Origin: Alphaproteobacteria bacterium
Lineage (GTDB): Bacteria > Pseudomonadota > Alphaproteobacteria > Puniceispirillales > Puniceispirillaceae
Assembly (NCBI GenBank): GCA_009920665.1
Contig: RFZL01000001.1
Location: 1-64,000, forward strand
Length of the DNA: 64,000 nucleotides
Reading direction: 5' to 3'
The position numbers were made by a program, and so were the translations under genes. The notes under the pieces are model-generated. The model saw only the letters and a program-made list of their open reading frames with translations. It was not told where the DNA came from and made no database searches. Shown piece by piece: positions 35,473 through 46,000 of this stretch. The first letter of the stretch is position 1, and each line of letters begins with the position of its first letter.

Positions 35473-36558
35473 CTAGCCGATCAGTCTTGACACGTCAAAC
35501 ACGACAAGAACAACTGTGAGGCCCAGTAGAATGGCAATTCCGCCCCGAAGCAACAGATTCTGAAGTTCCAGCGGCAAAGGTTTTCCGAAGATGGCTTCAT
35601 AGAAAAAGAAAACCAGATGCCCACCGTCAAGCGCCGGTATCGGCATCAGATTGATCAGCCCCAAATTTATCGAAATGACAGCCGTCAGCAGGATAAAGGG
35701 GATCAGTCCCTGCTGCAGGGCTGACCCGGATATTTTGGCAATACCCACCGGCCCCTGCACTTCGCCAGCCTGCATATTGCCACTTCCAAGCCGTGCCAAC
35801 CCGCGCAGGATCATCACTGACATCCGGAACGCGTCCGATGTCGCCGCAACGAGTGCACTGCCCGGCAGCAGACGTTCCCTTGTGCCGCCCTCAGCAGACC
35901 TGACACCGAGCACCCCCAGATAGATCTGCATTGATTCGTCAAAGCGCGGCGTCGGCGTTACGGTGAGGCTCAGCTCCCGACCATCCCGCTCAATGGTGAA
36001 TTCAAGCGGGCGGCCGGGACTCTCCACGACAAGTCCACGCAGATCATTGAAATCACGAACGCTGATGCCGTCAATGCCAGTCACCAGATCGCCGGGTTGA
36101 AGACCGGCCTCGGCAGCGGCAGTTTCCGGCATGACTTCTCCGATTTGTGCTGGCAGGAAAACCTTTCCGGCGGTCATGTAGACCATGGCAAACAGCAGGA
36201 TGCCGAGAATGAAATTGGCAATCGGCCCGGCCGCAACGATGCCGATACGCCACCACAGCCCCGCACCGGCAAAGCTTCCTGCAACGCTGGACGCCCCTTC
36301 GGAGGCGCCGCCAGCCTCGCTTTCATCTCCACGCATGCGGACATATCCACCAAGGGGAATCGCAGCTATACGCCAGCGCGTTCCGGTTTTGGATGACGTC
36401 CAGCCATAAATCTCGGGCCCAAAGCCGATGGAGAACACCTCGACAACAACGCCGGCGCGGCGTGCGACCCAGTAATGTCCAAGCTCATGGAAAAAGACCA
36501 CAGGAGTCAAAAGAAGCAGGAACCCGATGATCAATTGTGCAGCACTCAGGTCAGGCAT
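35473..36558 (-). CDS. rseP: RseP-type site-2 zinc metalloprotease
   Basis: About 361 residues with the zinc-binding HELGHYWVARR in the first membrane helix, one PDZ domain (about 115-195, with GLQPGDLVTGIDG) and the C-terminal NLMPIPALDGGH motif holding the third metal ligand. It cleaves membrane-bound anti-sigma factors or signal peptides within the membrane. The ATG at 36558 is preceded by GGAGATTTTC; a GTG at 36591 would add 11 residues. Only one PDZ is evident, against two in E. coli. Confidence 0.94.
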   Translation of the reverse strand: MPDLSAAQLIIGFLLLLTPVVFFHELGHYWVARRAGVVVEVFSIGFGPEIYGWTSSKTGTRWRIAAIPLGGYVRMRGDESEAGGASEGASSVAGSFAGAGLWWRIGIVAAGPIANFILGILLFAMVYMTAGKVFLPAQIGEVMPETAAAEAGLQPGDLVTGIDGISVRDFNDLRGLVVESPGRPLEFTIERDGRELSLTVTPTPRFDESMQIYLGVLGVRSAEGGTRERLLPGSALVAATSDAFRMSVMILRGLARLGSGNMQAGEVQGPVGIAKISGSALQQGLIPFILLTAVISINLGLINLMPIPALDGGHLVFFFYEAIFGKPLPLELQNLLLRGGIAILLGLTVVLVVFDVSRLIG

Positions 36559-36644
36559 GGTGGCGAAAATCTCCGGTTCTCTGTAAGGCACACGTCCCGC
36601 AATGGGCCGCCACCAGGAGGCTGAACGATCTGGCGTCCGTCAAA

Positions 36645-37832
36645 TCAAGGCAGGCATGAATTTGCGATATCGCGCGCACGAGCATCAATATCCAACACAG
36701 CGTCCAGGGATTCAAGATCCCCGTCCGGAGGCCGTCGAAGGCATTGCTCGACGACACCGGCGATGTCCACAAAGCCGATCCGCCCGTCAAGGAACGCGCC
36801 GACAGCTATCTCATTGGCCGCATTAAGGACTGCGGGCAACACATCGCCGGATAACAAGGCCTGTCTGGCAAGACGAAAACAGGGGTATCGCTGTTCATCC
36901 ACGGCGGCAAAATCGAGCCTGCCCATGGCCGCCAGATCAAGCGGCTCCGGATTCCAGTTGAGTCTGTCCGGCCAAGCAAGGGCATAGGAAATCGGCGTCT
37001 TCATATCCGCGGTCCCGAGCTGACCAATCACTGATCCATCATTGAAATAGACCATTCCATGGATCGCCACCTGAGGATGGATCAGCACATCGATCCGGTC
37101 GCTATCCAGACCAAAAATCCATGCCGCCTCGATCACTTCAAGGCCCTTGTTCATCATCGTGGCGCTGTCGACCGAGATTTTCTGTCCCATCGACCAGTTT
37201 GGATGGCGCACGGCCTGTGCCGGCGTGATCTCTGGAAACCGTTCGATGGGCAACTCGCGAAACGGGCCGCCTGACGCGGTAAGGCAGATATGGCGAATTG
37301 CACTTGCATCCGCAGGCAACAAAGCCTGGCCGGCGCCAGCATGCCCGGCCCAGCCAAGCCAGCATTGGAAAATGGCGCTGTGTTCGCTGTCCACTGGCAG
37401 CAATCTTGCACCGTATCGCGCGGCTGTCGCCGTCACCAGCGCGCCCGCAGACACCAGCGATTCCTTGTTTGCAAGAGCCACCGTCTGGCCGGCTTCCAAG
37501 GCCGCCATCACCGATGGCAGCCCGGCAAGCCCGACAATGCCGGCGACAACCACGTCAACCGGTTCACGCGCCAGTGCGGTGCAGGCAGCGTCACCAACAA
37601 CAATCTCGATGCCGGAGCCCGTCAGGGCAGATCGCAGAACGTCAACATTCTCATCGGATGCAAGGCCAACATAGGCCGGCCGGTGGCGAAGCGCCTGTTC
37701 CGCCAGAAATTCGGCATCAGTGCCAGCGACAAGAATATGGACATCAAGCTTGTCCGGACAAGCTTCAACAAGCGCCAGCGTACTGCTGCCGATGGATCCG
37801 GTTGAACCGAAGATTGAGATTTTTTTTGCCAC
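36645..37832 (-). CDS. dxr: 1-deoxy-D-xylulose 5-phosphate reductoisomerase
   Basis: A 395-residue enzyme with the NADPH-binding ISIFGSTGSIGSSTL, ALANKESLVSAG, the metal-binding DSEHSAIFQ and the C-terminal helical domain (LNAANEIAVGAFL). It makes MEP from DXP in the non-mevalonate isoprenoid pathway, feeding UppS nearby. It stands between cdsA and rseP. Confidence 0.96.
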   Translation of the reverse strand: MAKKISIFGSTGSIGSSTLALVEACPDKLDVHILVAGTDAEFLAEQALRHRPAYVGLASDENVDVLRSALTGSGIEIVVGDAACTALAREPVDVVVAGIVGLAGLPSVMAALEAGQTVALANKESLVSAGALVTATAARYGARLLPVDSEHSAIFQCWLGWAGHAGAGQALLPADASAIRHICLTASGGPFRELPIERFPEITPAQAVRHPNWSMGQKISVDSATMMNKGLEVIEAAWIFGLDSDRIDVLIHPQVAIHGMVYFNDGSVIGQLGTADMKTPISYALAWPDRLNWNPEPLDLAAMGRLDFAAVDEQRYPCFRLARQALLSGDVLPAVLNAANEIAVGAFLDGRIGFVDIAGVVEQCLRRPPDGDLESLDAVLDIDARARDIANSCLP

Positions 37833-37883
37833 GCGTGAAACCCTAACCGAACAACGGCCCTCGCCGCAGTTCCTATCACCTGG

Positions 37884-38669
37884 TCACATCATATACAGGC
37901 ACAACGCCGGCAATGTAAGAAGATAGCCGTCAAATCGATCCAGAAACCCGCCATGCCCCGGAATGAGCGTGCCGCTGTCCTTGACTCCAAGATCGCGTTT
38001 CAGGGCTGATTCAAGCAAATCTCCGATCTGCGAGAGGACCGCTAAAACAACGCCGCCAATCACAACCTCCGGCAGGGAAACCGGTAGCCACATCATCATG
38101 ACCAAAGACGCCAGGATCGCGCCGATAATCCCTCCAACGGCACCGGATCGGGTCTTGTTCGGCGAAATCAGCGGCGCAAGCTTCGGACCGCCGACCTGCC
38201 GTCCCACAAAATAGGCGGCGATATCACACGCCGCGATGATACCTGCCAGATAAAGCAGAATGAGATGACCGTCCGGCAAACCAAGCAATGTACGTGCCGC
38301 AAGAATGCACAGAACCAATAACCCGATGAATGTCGTTGCAAGCCGATTATGTGAAGATAGCCAGACGAAACTCACAACAATCCCGCCTAGAACCAGAAAC
38401 ACCGGCAAAAGCGACATCTGTGCCATCTTCTCCATGCCAGTGACAATCGGCGCGGGCAGGGAGAAGAGGATGAAATCGAACATCAAAGCCACACGCAGCG
38501 GCCGTGGCATCGCCAGCATCGAGACGAATTCCCAACCCATGACAAGCGCAAGCGGTATCAACAGCCATTGTGCGGCTGATTGCGATGCTGCAAACAGCGC
38601 TATGAGCGGAATGAATAACGCGGCGCCAAGAATACGGCGGCGGGTTCCCGATGGTGAGGCCGCCACCAT
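37884..38669 (-). CDS. cdsA: Phosphatidate cytidylyltransferase
   Basis: A 261-residue membrane enzyme with about seven helices and the C-terminal CDP-alcohol signature KDSGTLIPGHGGFLDRFDG. It makes CDP-diacylglycerol for phospholipid synthesis. It starts 7 bp after the uppS stop. Confidence 0.95.
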   Translation of the reverse strand: MVAASPSGTRRRILGAALFIPLIALFAASQSAAQWLLIPLALVMGWEFVSMLAMPRPLRVALMFDFILFSLPAPIVTGMEKMAQMSLLPVFLVLGGIVVSFVWLSSHNRLATTFIGLLVLCILAARTLLGLPDGHLILLYLAGIIAACDIAAYFVGRQVGGPKLAPLISPNKTRSGAVGGIIGAILASLVMMMWLPVSLPEVVIGGVVLAVLSQIGDLLESALKRDLGVKDSGTLIPGHGGFLDRFDGYLLTLPALCLYMM

Positions 38670-38676
38670 GCCGGAA

Positions 38677-39447
38677 TCAAACGGTACGCCGTCTGTCAGC
38701 CAGAGACGTTACTGCCTGTGCAGCGTCGATATCTCCGGCATCCTCGCCATCACCGCCAAACCGCCGTTGACGTCCGGCAAAATCCTTGATCGCCACGTCA
38801 AGGTCGTCGGTTGAGAAGTCTGGCCAGAGCGTCGATGTGAAATGCAATTCTGCATAAGACAGATCCCAAAGCATGAAATTCGACAAGCGCTGGTCACCAC
38901 CGGTCCGGATCAGCAGGTCAATTTCAGGAAGCGCAGATGAACCCATACGGGATTTTAGCAAATCTTCGTTGATTTCGTTGGGATTCAGCAAACCGTTTGC
39001 CACCTCGGTGGCAAGACTGCGCGCCGCTGAGGCAATGTCCTGACGACCGCCGAAATCGAGCGCAAGCGACAAATTCAACCCAGTGTTGCCAGACGTTTCA
39101 TGTTCCGCCCAGTCGATCAGTTTGCAAAGATGAGATGACAGGCGCGAGCGACTGCCGATCACCCGCAATTTTACGTTCTCATCATTGAGTTCGTTGATAT
39201 CACTCTCGAGAAACCCGCGAAGCAGGCTCATAAGGCCATCGACTTCAGGCCTTGGACGCGACCAGTTCTCGCTGGAAAAGGCAAATGCCGAAAGCCAGCG
39301 AATGCCACGATCATGCGCATGCCGTGCGATTGTCTTCAGCGTGTTGGAGCCCTGCTGATGTCCGCGCAACACCGGAATGCCGCGCTGACGAGACCAGCGC
39401 CGGTTGCCATCCATGATAATGGCCAGATGATGAGGTGGTGTCGGCAT
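38677..39447 (-). CDS. uppS: Isoprenyl (undecaprenyl) diphosphate synthase
   Basis: About 256 residues with the cis-prenyltransferase motifs HLAIIMDGNRRW (substrate-binding Asp), FAFSSENWSRP and DLLIRTGGDQRLSNF. It builds the lipid carrier for peptidoglycan and other envelope glycans. The ATG at 39447 has GGAG 11-12 bases upstream; a GTG at 39459 is less likely. The last 30 residues are a variable tail. Confidence 0.95.
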   Translation of the reverse strand: MPTPPHHLAIIMDGNRRWSRQRGIPVLRGHQQGSNTLKTIARHAHDRGIRWLSAFAFSSENWSRPRPEVDGLMSLLRGFLESDINELNDENVKLRVIGSRSRLSSHLCKLIDWAEHETSGNTGLNLSLALDFGGRQDIASAARSLATEVANGLLNPNEINEDLLKSRMGSSALPEIDLLIRTGGDQRLSNFMLWDLSYAELHFTSTLWPDFSTDDLDVAIKDFAGRQRRFGGDGEDAGDIDAAQAVTSLADRRRTV

Positions 39448-39485
39448 TTGAGCGTGCACTCCGGATTGACGGATCGATGACAGGT

Positions 39486-40043
39486 TCAGACCTGGGTGAT
39501 TTCCTTTTCCTTGTTGGCCAGAGCATCATCAATCATCTTGACATGGTCATCAGTCAATTTCTGGATATCGTTCTCGAGGTCACGACGCTCGTCTTCGGAA
39601 ATCAGGCTGTCCTTCTCCATTTTCCGAGCGTTTTCAATGCCATCTCTCCTGACATTGCGGACCGACACGCGGGCAGCCTCGGCATAACGACCAGCCACCT
39701 TGACCATGTCACGGCGGCGTTCTTCCGACAAATCGGGGATCGGCACACGTATCAAGGTACCTTCGGCCATCGGGTTGAGACCAAGATCGGATTCGCGAAT
39801 GGCCTTTTCCACCGATGCTGTCAGCGATGCATCCCAGACCGTTACCGTCAGAAGCCGCGGTTCAGGCGCGGAAATATTCCCGACCTGCGTTATCGGCATC
39901 TTCGATCCGTAGGCCTCGACCATCAGCGGCTCTAGCATGCCGGTTGAAGCCCGGCCGGCCCGCAACCCCATGAATTCCGTCTTCAGGCTGTTCAAACTGC
40001 CGTCCATACGGCGCTGGATATCATCAAGATCGACGTCTGACAT
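39486..40043 (-). CDS. frr: Ribosome recycling factor
   Basis: A 185-residue RRF with the two-domain pattern: GLRAGRASTGMLEPLMVEA, EKAIRESDLGLNP and VRNVRRDGIENARK in the long helical hairpin. With EF-G it splits post-termination ribosomes. The ATG at 40043 has GGAGAATGG upstream, and the product then starts MSDVDLDDIQRRM, as in relatives. Confidence 0.96.
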   Translation of the reverse strand: MSDVDLDDIQRRMDGSLNSLKTEFMGLRAGRASTGMLEPLMVEAYGSKMPITQVGNISAPEPRLLTVTVWDASLTASVEKAIRESDLGLNPMAEGTLIRVPIPDLSEERRRDMVKVAGRYAEAARVSVRNVRRDGIENARKMEKDSLISEDERRDLENDIQKLTDDHVKMIDDALANKEKEITQV

Positions 40044-40126
40044 TTGCCATTCTCCATTCCGGTCCATCACCCACGCGGCACATCATGTGTATTCAGGATA
40101 TGATTGTGAAGAGCTAAGTGACCGAT

Positions 40127-40867
40127 CTAGCTCACAATGGTGAATTTTCCCTTGTGTTTGAGCACACGTTCGAACCCGCCGCTGTCTTCGATTGAGAAAA
40201 CCAGTATCGGGATATTGTTCTCCCGCGCCAGCGAAACAGCAGAGGCGTCCATCACCCGCAGATCCTCGGACAATACCTGCAGATAGGACAGGCTGTCATA
40301 GCGAACCGCGGCGGGATCCTTTTCCGGATCCGCCGAATAGACGCCATCGACCCGGGTTCCTTTCAGCAGCGCCGCACAGCCCATCTCCGAGGCACGTAGC
40401 GCCGCCGCGGTGTCAGTTGTGAAAAACGGGTTGCCAGTACCGGCGGCAAAGATGACAACACGCCCCTTTTCAAGGTGGCGCATCGCCCGGCGACGGATGT
40501 AGGGCTCGCACACGGCGCTGATCGGCAGGGCCGACATCACCCGCGTCGGCACGTCAAGCATTTCGAGCGCGTTCTGCATGGCCAGCGCGTTCATGACGGT
40601 GGCCAGCATACCCATATAGTCGCCGGTGGCGCGCTCCATCCCCGCAGCCGCGCCGGACACGCCGCGAAAAATATTGCCGCCACCAATGACAAGACAGGTT
40701 TCCACACCGGAAGCAATGACATCCCGCACCTCGCGGGCAACAGTGGCAACCATTTCCGGATCAATCCCATAGGCCTGCTGGCCCATCAGGGATTCACCCG
40801 AAATCTTCAGAAGAACGCGCGAATAGAGATGCTCTGATCCACCGTCCTTGTCACCGCCGTCTGTCAT
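40127..40867 (-). CDS. pyrH: Uridylate kinase
   Basis: A 246-residue amino-acid-kinase-fold enzyme with [12 protein letters not shown] near residue 20, GGGNIFRG and [18 protein letters not shown]. It phosphorylates UMP to UDP. The position between tsf and frr is the conserved rpsB-tsf-pyrH-frr order. Confidence 0.96.
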   Translation of the reverse strand: MTDGGDKDGGSEHLYSRVLLKISGESLMGQQAYGIDPEMVATVAREVRDVIASGVETCLVIGGGNIFRGVSGAAAGMERATGDYMGMLATVMNALAMQNALEMLDVPTRVMSALPISAVCEPYIRRRAMRHLEKGRVVIFAAGTGNPFFTTDTAAALRASEMGCAALLKGTRVDGVYSADPEKDPAAVRYDSLSYLQVLSEDLRVMDASAVSLARENNIPILVFSIEDSGGFERVLKHKGKFTIVS

Positions 40868-40902
40868 ACCTATCCCCCGGTCAATGGCTGGACGCTAAAG
40901 GG

Positions 40903-41820
40903 TCAGGACAGTTGCGCTGCCACCTCGGCCGCGAAGTCTGTCTCTTCTTTCTCGATGCCCTCGCCAAGATTAAAGCGGACGAAACCGGTCAGCGCAATCT
41001 CCGCGCCAGCATCCTTGCCGGCATTGGCGACAACATCGGCAATGCGGGTCTCTCCGTCGATGACCGATGTCTGCTCCAGAAGAACAACCTCCTGATAATA
41101 TTTTTTCATCCGGCCCTGCACCATCTTCTCGGCGATTTCCTGTGGCTTGCCAGAGGCCTTCGCCTGCTCGATCAGCACATCACGTTCACGCTGCACGGCT
41201 TCAGGATCGAGATCCTCAACCGACAGGCTGGCTGGCGAGGTTGCCGCGATATGCATCGCGATCTGCTTGCCAAGACCCTCCAGCGCATCGGCGCCGGCTG
41301 TCGATTCAAGCGCCACCAGAACGCCGATACGGCCAAGGCCGGGCGCGGTGGAGTTGTGCATGTAGGGAACAACGGTTCCCGAACCGACAGACATGGTGGC
41401 CATCCGGCGAAGCGACATGTTCTCGCCGATGGTGGCGATCTTGTTTGTCAGTTCATCGGCGACATTGCGGCCTGTCTCCGGATAATCGGCTGCGGCAAGC
41501 GCATCCAGATCGTCAGCGTCGAGCGCGAGTGTCGCCAGCGTCGAGGCGAATTCCTGAAATTCGGTATTGCGGGCAACGAAGTCTGTTTCGGCATTGAGTT
41601 CAATCACCGCGCCCTTCGTGCCATCCACACAAAGGGCGACAAGGCCTTCCGAGGCCACACGTCCGGATTTCTTGGCTGCTGTGGCAAGACCCTTGGTGCG
41701 CAGCCAGTCGACAGCTGCCTCCATATCACCACCGGTCTCGGCAAGCGCCTTCTTGCAATCCATCATGCCGGCGCCGGATTTTTCGCGGAGTTCCTTAACA
41801 AGTGCAGCTGTCACGCTCAT
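40903..41820 (-). CDS. tsf: Elongation factor Ts
   Basis: About 305 residues. The N-terminal UBA-like domain is [18 protein letters not shown], the EF-Tu contact motif is [11 protein letters not shown], and a coiled-coil and C-terminal module follow. It exchanges nucleotide on EF-Tu. Two tandem ATG codons (41826 and 41820) are possible; the second has better spacing to GAAACGGGAA. A hairpin separates it from rpsB. Confidence 0.96.
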   Translation of the reverse strand: MSVTAALVKELREKSGAGMMDCKKALAETGGDMEAAVDWLRTKGLATAAKKSGRVASEGLVALCVDGTKGAVIELNAETDFVARNTEFQEFASTLATLALDADDLDALAAADYPETGRNVADELTNKIATIGENMSLRRMATMSVGSGTVVPYMHNSTAPGLGRIGVLVALESTAGADALEGLGKQIAMHIAATSPASLSVEDLDPEAVQRERDVLIEQAKASGKPQEIAEKMVQGRMKKYYQEVVLLEQTSVIDGETRIADVVANAGKDAGAEIALTGFVRFNLGEGIEKEETDFAAEVAAQLS

Positions 41821-41873
41821 CGTCATGTTCCCGTTTCAGATAAGTTGATCTATTTGTGGTTGTTACATACCAA

Positions 41874-41895
41874 ACCGCCCCGTTTCCGGGGCGGT
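41874..41895 (-). terminator. Hairpin between rpsB and tsf, possible attenuator
   Basis: A perfect 8-bp GC-rich stem ACCGCCCC/GGGGCGGT with a 6-base loop lies 33 bp after the rpsB stop. Only TTTGG follows on the minus strand, so termination should be partial, which would lower tsf expression relative to rpsB. Confidence 0.6.
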
Positions 41896-41927
41896 CAGCA
41901 AATATCTTGTCCTGCGGCAGCCCGCAT

Positions 41928-42842
41928 TCAGCTGGCAGCTTCCTCACCATCTGTTTTGGCTTCAGCTGCAGCATCTTCTGCCGGAGCTTCCTCAGCCGGA
42001 GCTTTCTCGACCGGAGATTCCTCAGCAGGCGCCTCTGCATTCTGTTCCGGAGATTCCGGTGCAGTGGCTTCTGCTGCGGGCGCTTCCTCGGCCACAGCCG
42101 CCTCGGCCGGTGCCTCGGTTGCCTCGCCGACATCGCCGCCGCTCTTCATCAATTCGGTCTGCAGACCGTCGAGCACGGCTGCCTGCGCCAGCTCACAATA
42201 GAAGGAGATCGCGCGCATGGCATCGTCATTGCCCGGAATAATGTAATCGACACCTTCCGGCTTGGCGTTGGAATCAACGATGGCAATAACCGGAATGCCA
42301 AGTCGGTTGGCCTCCTCGACGGCGATGGCTTCCTTGTTTGTGTCGATCACGAACAACATGTCAGGAAGACCGCCCATTTCCTTGATCCCGCCAAGCGTCA
42401 GCTCCAGCTTGTCACGCTCACGGGTGAGTTGAAGGACTTCCTTCTTTGTCAGCTGGTTGATCTCGTCGCTGTCCATGCGGGCTTCAAGGTCGCGAAGACG
42501 GCGGATCGACCGCGAGACAGTCGCCCAGTTGGTCATCATGCCGCCAAGCCAGCGATGGTTCACGTAATACTGCCCGCAATTGCGTGCGGTTTCGGCGATC
42601 TTGTCAGCCGCGGCGCGCTTTGTTCCAACAAACAGGACACGACCGCCACGCGAGGTCACTTCGCTCAGCGCTTTCAGCGCCGCGTGCAGCATCGGCACGG
42701 TCTGTTGCAGATCAAGGATGTGGATCTTGTTACGCTCGCCGAAAATGAACGGCTTCATGCGCGGGTTCCAGCGACGTGTGCTGTGGCCGAAATGAACGCC
42801 AGCCTCAAGCATCTGGCGCATGGAAAAACTGGGTAGAGACAT
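41928..42842 (-). CDS. rpsB: 30S ribosomal protein S2 with acidic C-terminal tail
   Basis: A 304-residue S2. The core has [41 protein letters not shown] and [23 protein letters not shown]. After about residue 232 comes a tail of about 70 residues of Ala, Glu and Pro (for example [15 protein letters not shown]) that is not part of the S2 fold. Such tails occur in alphaproteobacterial S2; their role is not known to me. The 190-bp leader contains two hairpins. Confidence 0.96.
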   Translation of the reverse strand: MSLPSFSMRQMLEAGVHFGHSTRRWNPRMKPFIFGERNKIHILDLQQTVPMLHAALKALSEVTSRGGRVLFVGTKRAAADKIAETARNCGQYYVNHRWLGGMMTNWATVSRSIRRLRDLEARMDSDEINQLTKKEVLQLTRERDKLELTLGGIKEMGGLPDMLFVIDTNKEAIAVEEANRLGIPVIAIVDSNAKPEGVDYIIPGNDDAMRAISFYCELAQAAVLDGLQTELMKSGGDVGEATEAPAEAAVAEEAPAAEATAPESPEQNAEAPAEESPVEKAPAEEAPAEDAAAEAKTDGEEAAS

Positions 42843-43033
42843 CGTAAAACTCCTGTTCTCCGGTTAAACCTCCATGCGGGGAATGAAAGGCTGTAAAGCC
42901 CTCACCGGAATGCCCCCTTGCCGACTGCTGTCGGCGGGCGCGGCCCGCATGTGTGAATTGCGCGTGGTGTACCGAAAGCGGCAAGCAAATGCAAGTCGAA
43001 ATCAAGCGCCGGTCAGTGCCGGGGCAGGCGGCA
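42843..43033 (-). promoter_or_regulatory. rpsB leader region with two hairpins and a possible promoter
   Basis: On the minus strand TTGCAT and TACACC lie 17 bp apart (about 42,952-42,991), a weak sigma-70-like promoter. Downstream are GCCGAC-agca-GTCGGC (42,920-42,935) and GGCT-ttac-AGCC (near 42,889-42,900), then a GGAG before the rpsB ATG. A structured leader is consistent with S2 autoregulation, which is known in other bacteria; the link here is inferred. Confidence 0.4.
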
Positions 43034-46000
43034 CTAAAGATCCTGCACTTCCAGAACGCCCGGAAGTTGACGAAGTGATTGCCGCGTCTCACCACTCAAC
43101 TTGTAACGGCCGGGAAGCGTCACCCGTACCGCCTTGCCGTCGATCTCCATCTGCAGCTTCACCTCGGCCTGCCCCGGCCCATCGTCGGACAGCAGCGATT
43201 TCAAAGCTTGCAGTGGGCGGTCATCCTGCACGAAGACACCGACGCCGCCATTCCAGGCTGCGATGGCGTCATCAAGTGCCTGTACGCGCGCTGCAGTAAG
43301 GCGCGGGCCATTTTCCTCAAGCCGGAGGTTCGCCGCGACCAGAACCGGCATGTCGCTGTCGAGCAATTCCTGGCTTTCGGCCAGAATGTCGGCAAAGAAA
43401 GTCACCTCGAACATGCCGGACTGGTCGGTGAACTGCACAAAGGCGAACTTGTTGCCACGTTGCGAAATCCGCACCTGTTTCGAGGTCACCGATCCGGCAA
43501 GATGCACCCGCGGCTTGATCATGCGGGCCTCGATCATCTCGGCAAGGGCGGCGGCCGATGTGACCTGCAGCCTTTCAAGCCGCCCCACATAGCCATCCAG
43601 CGGATGCGCCGACAGGTACAGGCCAAGCGCATCGAACTCCTCGCGCAGCCTGTCCATGCCCCCCCAGTCATCGCAGGCGCGCAGCCGCACCGTATTGTCG
43701 AGCGCGTCATCGCCGCCAAACAGGCTGTCCTGGCTCGACTGCGAATCACGCCACATGGCCTCGGCATGGCCAAGCACGCCCTCGATATTCTCGATCAATT
43801 CGCGCCTGTTGCCATGCAGGCTGTCAAGCGCACCGGCGCGAATCAGATGTTCCATCTGCCGTCTGTTGGCGGCCTCGCGCGGCAGGCGCCGCAAAAAATC
43901 CGACAGGTCGGCAAAGGTGCCATTCTGCTCACGCTCCTCGACAAGCCGTGCCATCGCTTCACCGCCAACATTGCGAATGGCGCCAAGCGCATACCGGATG
44001 GATGCGGCGGCGCCATTGCGCGGTGGCTCAACCGTGAAGCTGGCGCCGGACTGGTTGACGTCAGGCGGCAATACCGGAATATCGGCGCGCTGGCATTCCT
44101 GCCTGAACGCGGCCAGCTTGTCGGTGCTGCCGGCGTCAAGCGCCATCGAGGCGGCGATGAATTCCTCCGGGTAATTGGCTTTCAGCCAGGCCGTCTGGTA
44201 GGACACCAGCGCATAGGCGGCGGCGTGTGATTTGTTGAACCCGTAACCCGCAAAGGCGGCAATCTGGTCGAACACATCCGAGGCAAGCTGTTCGTCCAGA
44301 TCATTCGCCACCGAGCCGGCGATAAAGGTCTGGCGCTGCTTGTCCATTTCAGCCTTGATCTTCTTGCCCATGGCCCGCCGCAGCAGATCGGCCCCGCCAA
44401 GCGTATAGCCTGCAAGCACCCGCGCCGCCTGCTGCACCTGTTCCTGATAGATCATGATGCCGTAGGTTTCGGCCAGCACAGGTTCCAGTGCCGGATGCAT
44501 GTAGGTAACCTGTGACGGGTCATGCTTGCGCGCGACGTAATGCTTGATGTTCTCCATCGGCCCCGGCCGATAGAGCGCGACGACGGCGATGATATCCTCG
44601 AACCGGTCAGGCTTCAGCCCCTTGAGGACATCCCGCATGCCAGCCGATTCAAGCTGGAACACACCAACCGTGTCACCGGCGGACAGCATCTCGAACGTCT
44701 TCGCATCATCAAGCGGGATCGAGGTAAGATCGATTTCGACCCCGCGCGCGGCCAGGAAGGTGACCGCCCGTTCCAGAACTGTCAGCGTCTTCAGCCCCAG
44801 AAAATCGAATTTCACCAGCCCGGCATTCTCAACCCACTTCATGTTGAACTGTGTTACCGGCATCGGCGAACGCGGGTCGCGATAAAGCGGCACAAGCTGG
44901 TCAAGCGGACGGTCCCCGATCACCAGACCGGCAGCATGCGTCGAGGCATGACGGAACAGACCCTCGATCTTCATCGAGGTGTTGATCAGTTCCGCCACCT
45001 GTTCATCCTCGCGGCGTTGCCGGCGCAGATCCTCCTCGCTTTCAAGCGCCTGTGCGATGGTGGTCGGGTTGGCAGGATTGTTCGGAATCAGTTTCGCGAT
45101 GCGGTCAACCTGTGAATAGGGCATTTCCAGCACCCGCCCGACATCGCGGAGCGCGGCGCGCGCCTGCAGCGATCCGAAGGTGATAATCTGGGCGACACGG
45201 TCAAAGCCGTATTTCTCCTGCACATAGGCGATCACCTCATCACGCCGGTCCTGGCAGAAATCGATATCGAAATCCGGCATCGAAACGCGTTCGGGGTTGA
45301 GAAAGCGTTCAAACAACAACCCCCATCGCAGCGGGTCGAGATCGGTGACCGACAACGCCCAGGCGACAACCGATCCGGCGCCGGAGCCCCGCCCCGGCCC
45401 CACCGGAATCCCCTGTCGCTTCGCCCATTGAATGAAATCGGCAACAATCAGGAAATAGCCGGGGAACCCCATCTGATTGATCACGCCAAGTTCATAGACC
45501 AGACGCTGGCGATAGGGGGTCGCAACCTCATCACGCGCCGGCGGGTCCATGTCCGATGTGAAGACATGATGTTGCAACCGCTCTTCAAGCCCGACCTCGG
45601 ATTGTCGGCGCAGTTCATCCTCTTCATTCAACCCGCTCTCGGCCTCGAAAGGTGGCAGAATGGGATCACGCTTCTCGGCGACAACGCTGCACCGTTGCGC
45701 GATGACCAGCGTGTTGTGGACCGCTTCCGGCACATCGGCAAACAGGGCCGCCATCTCATCGGCGCTCTTGAAGTAATGCTCGGCCGAGAAGCGCCGGCGA
45801 TCTTCCTCGGCAAGCTTGCGACCAGTGCCTATACAGACAAGCACATCATGCGGCACTTCCATGTCGCGGGTCTCAAAACGACAGTCATTGGTGGCCACAA
45901 GCGGCAGCCCGGTCGCAAGCGCGGCATCAAGAAGGATCGGCTCGGCACGCTGCCCGGCGGCAAGGCCATGACGTTGAAGTTCGATATAGACGCTACCCGG

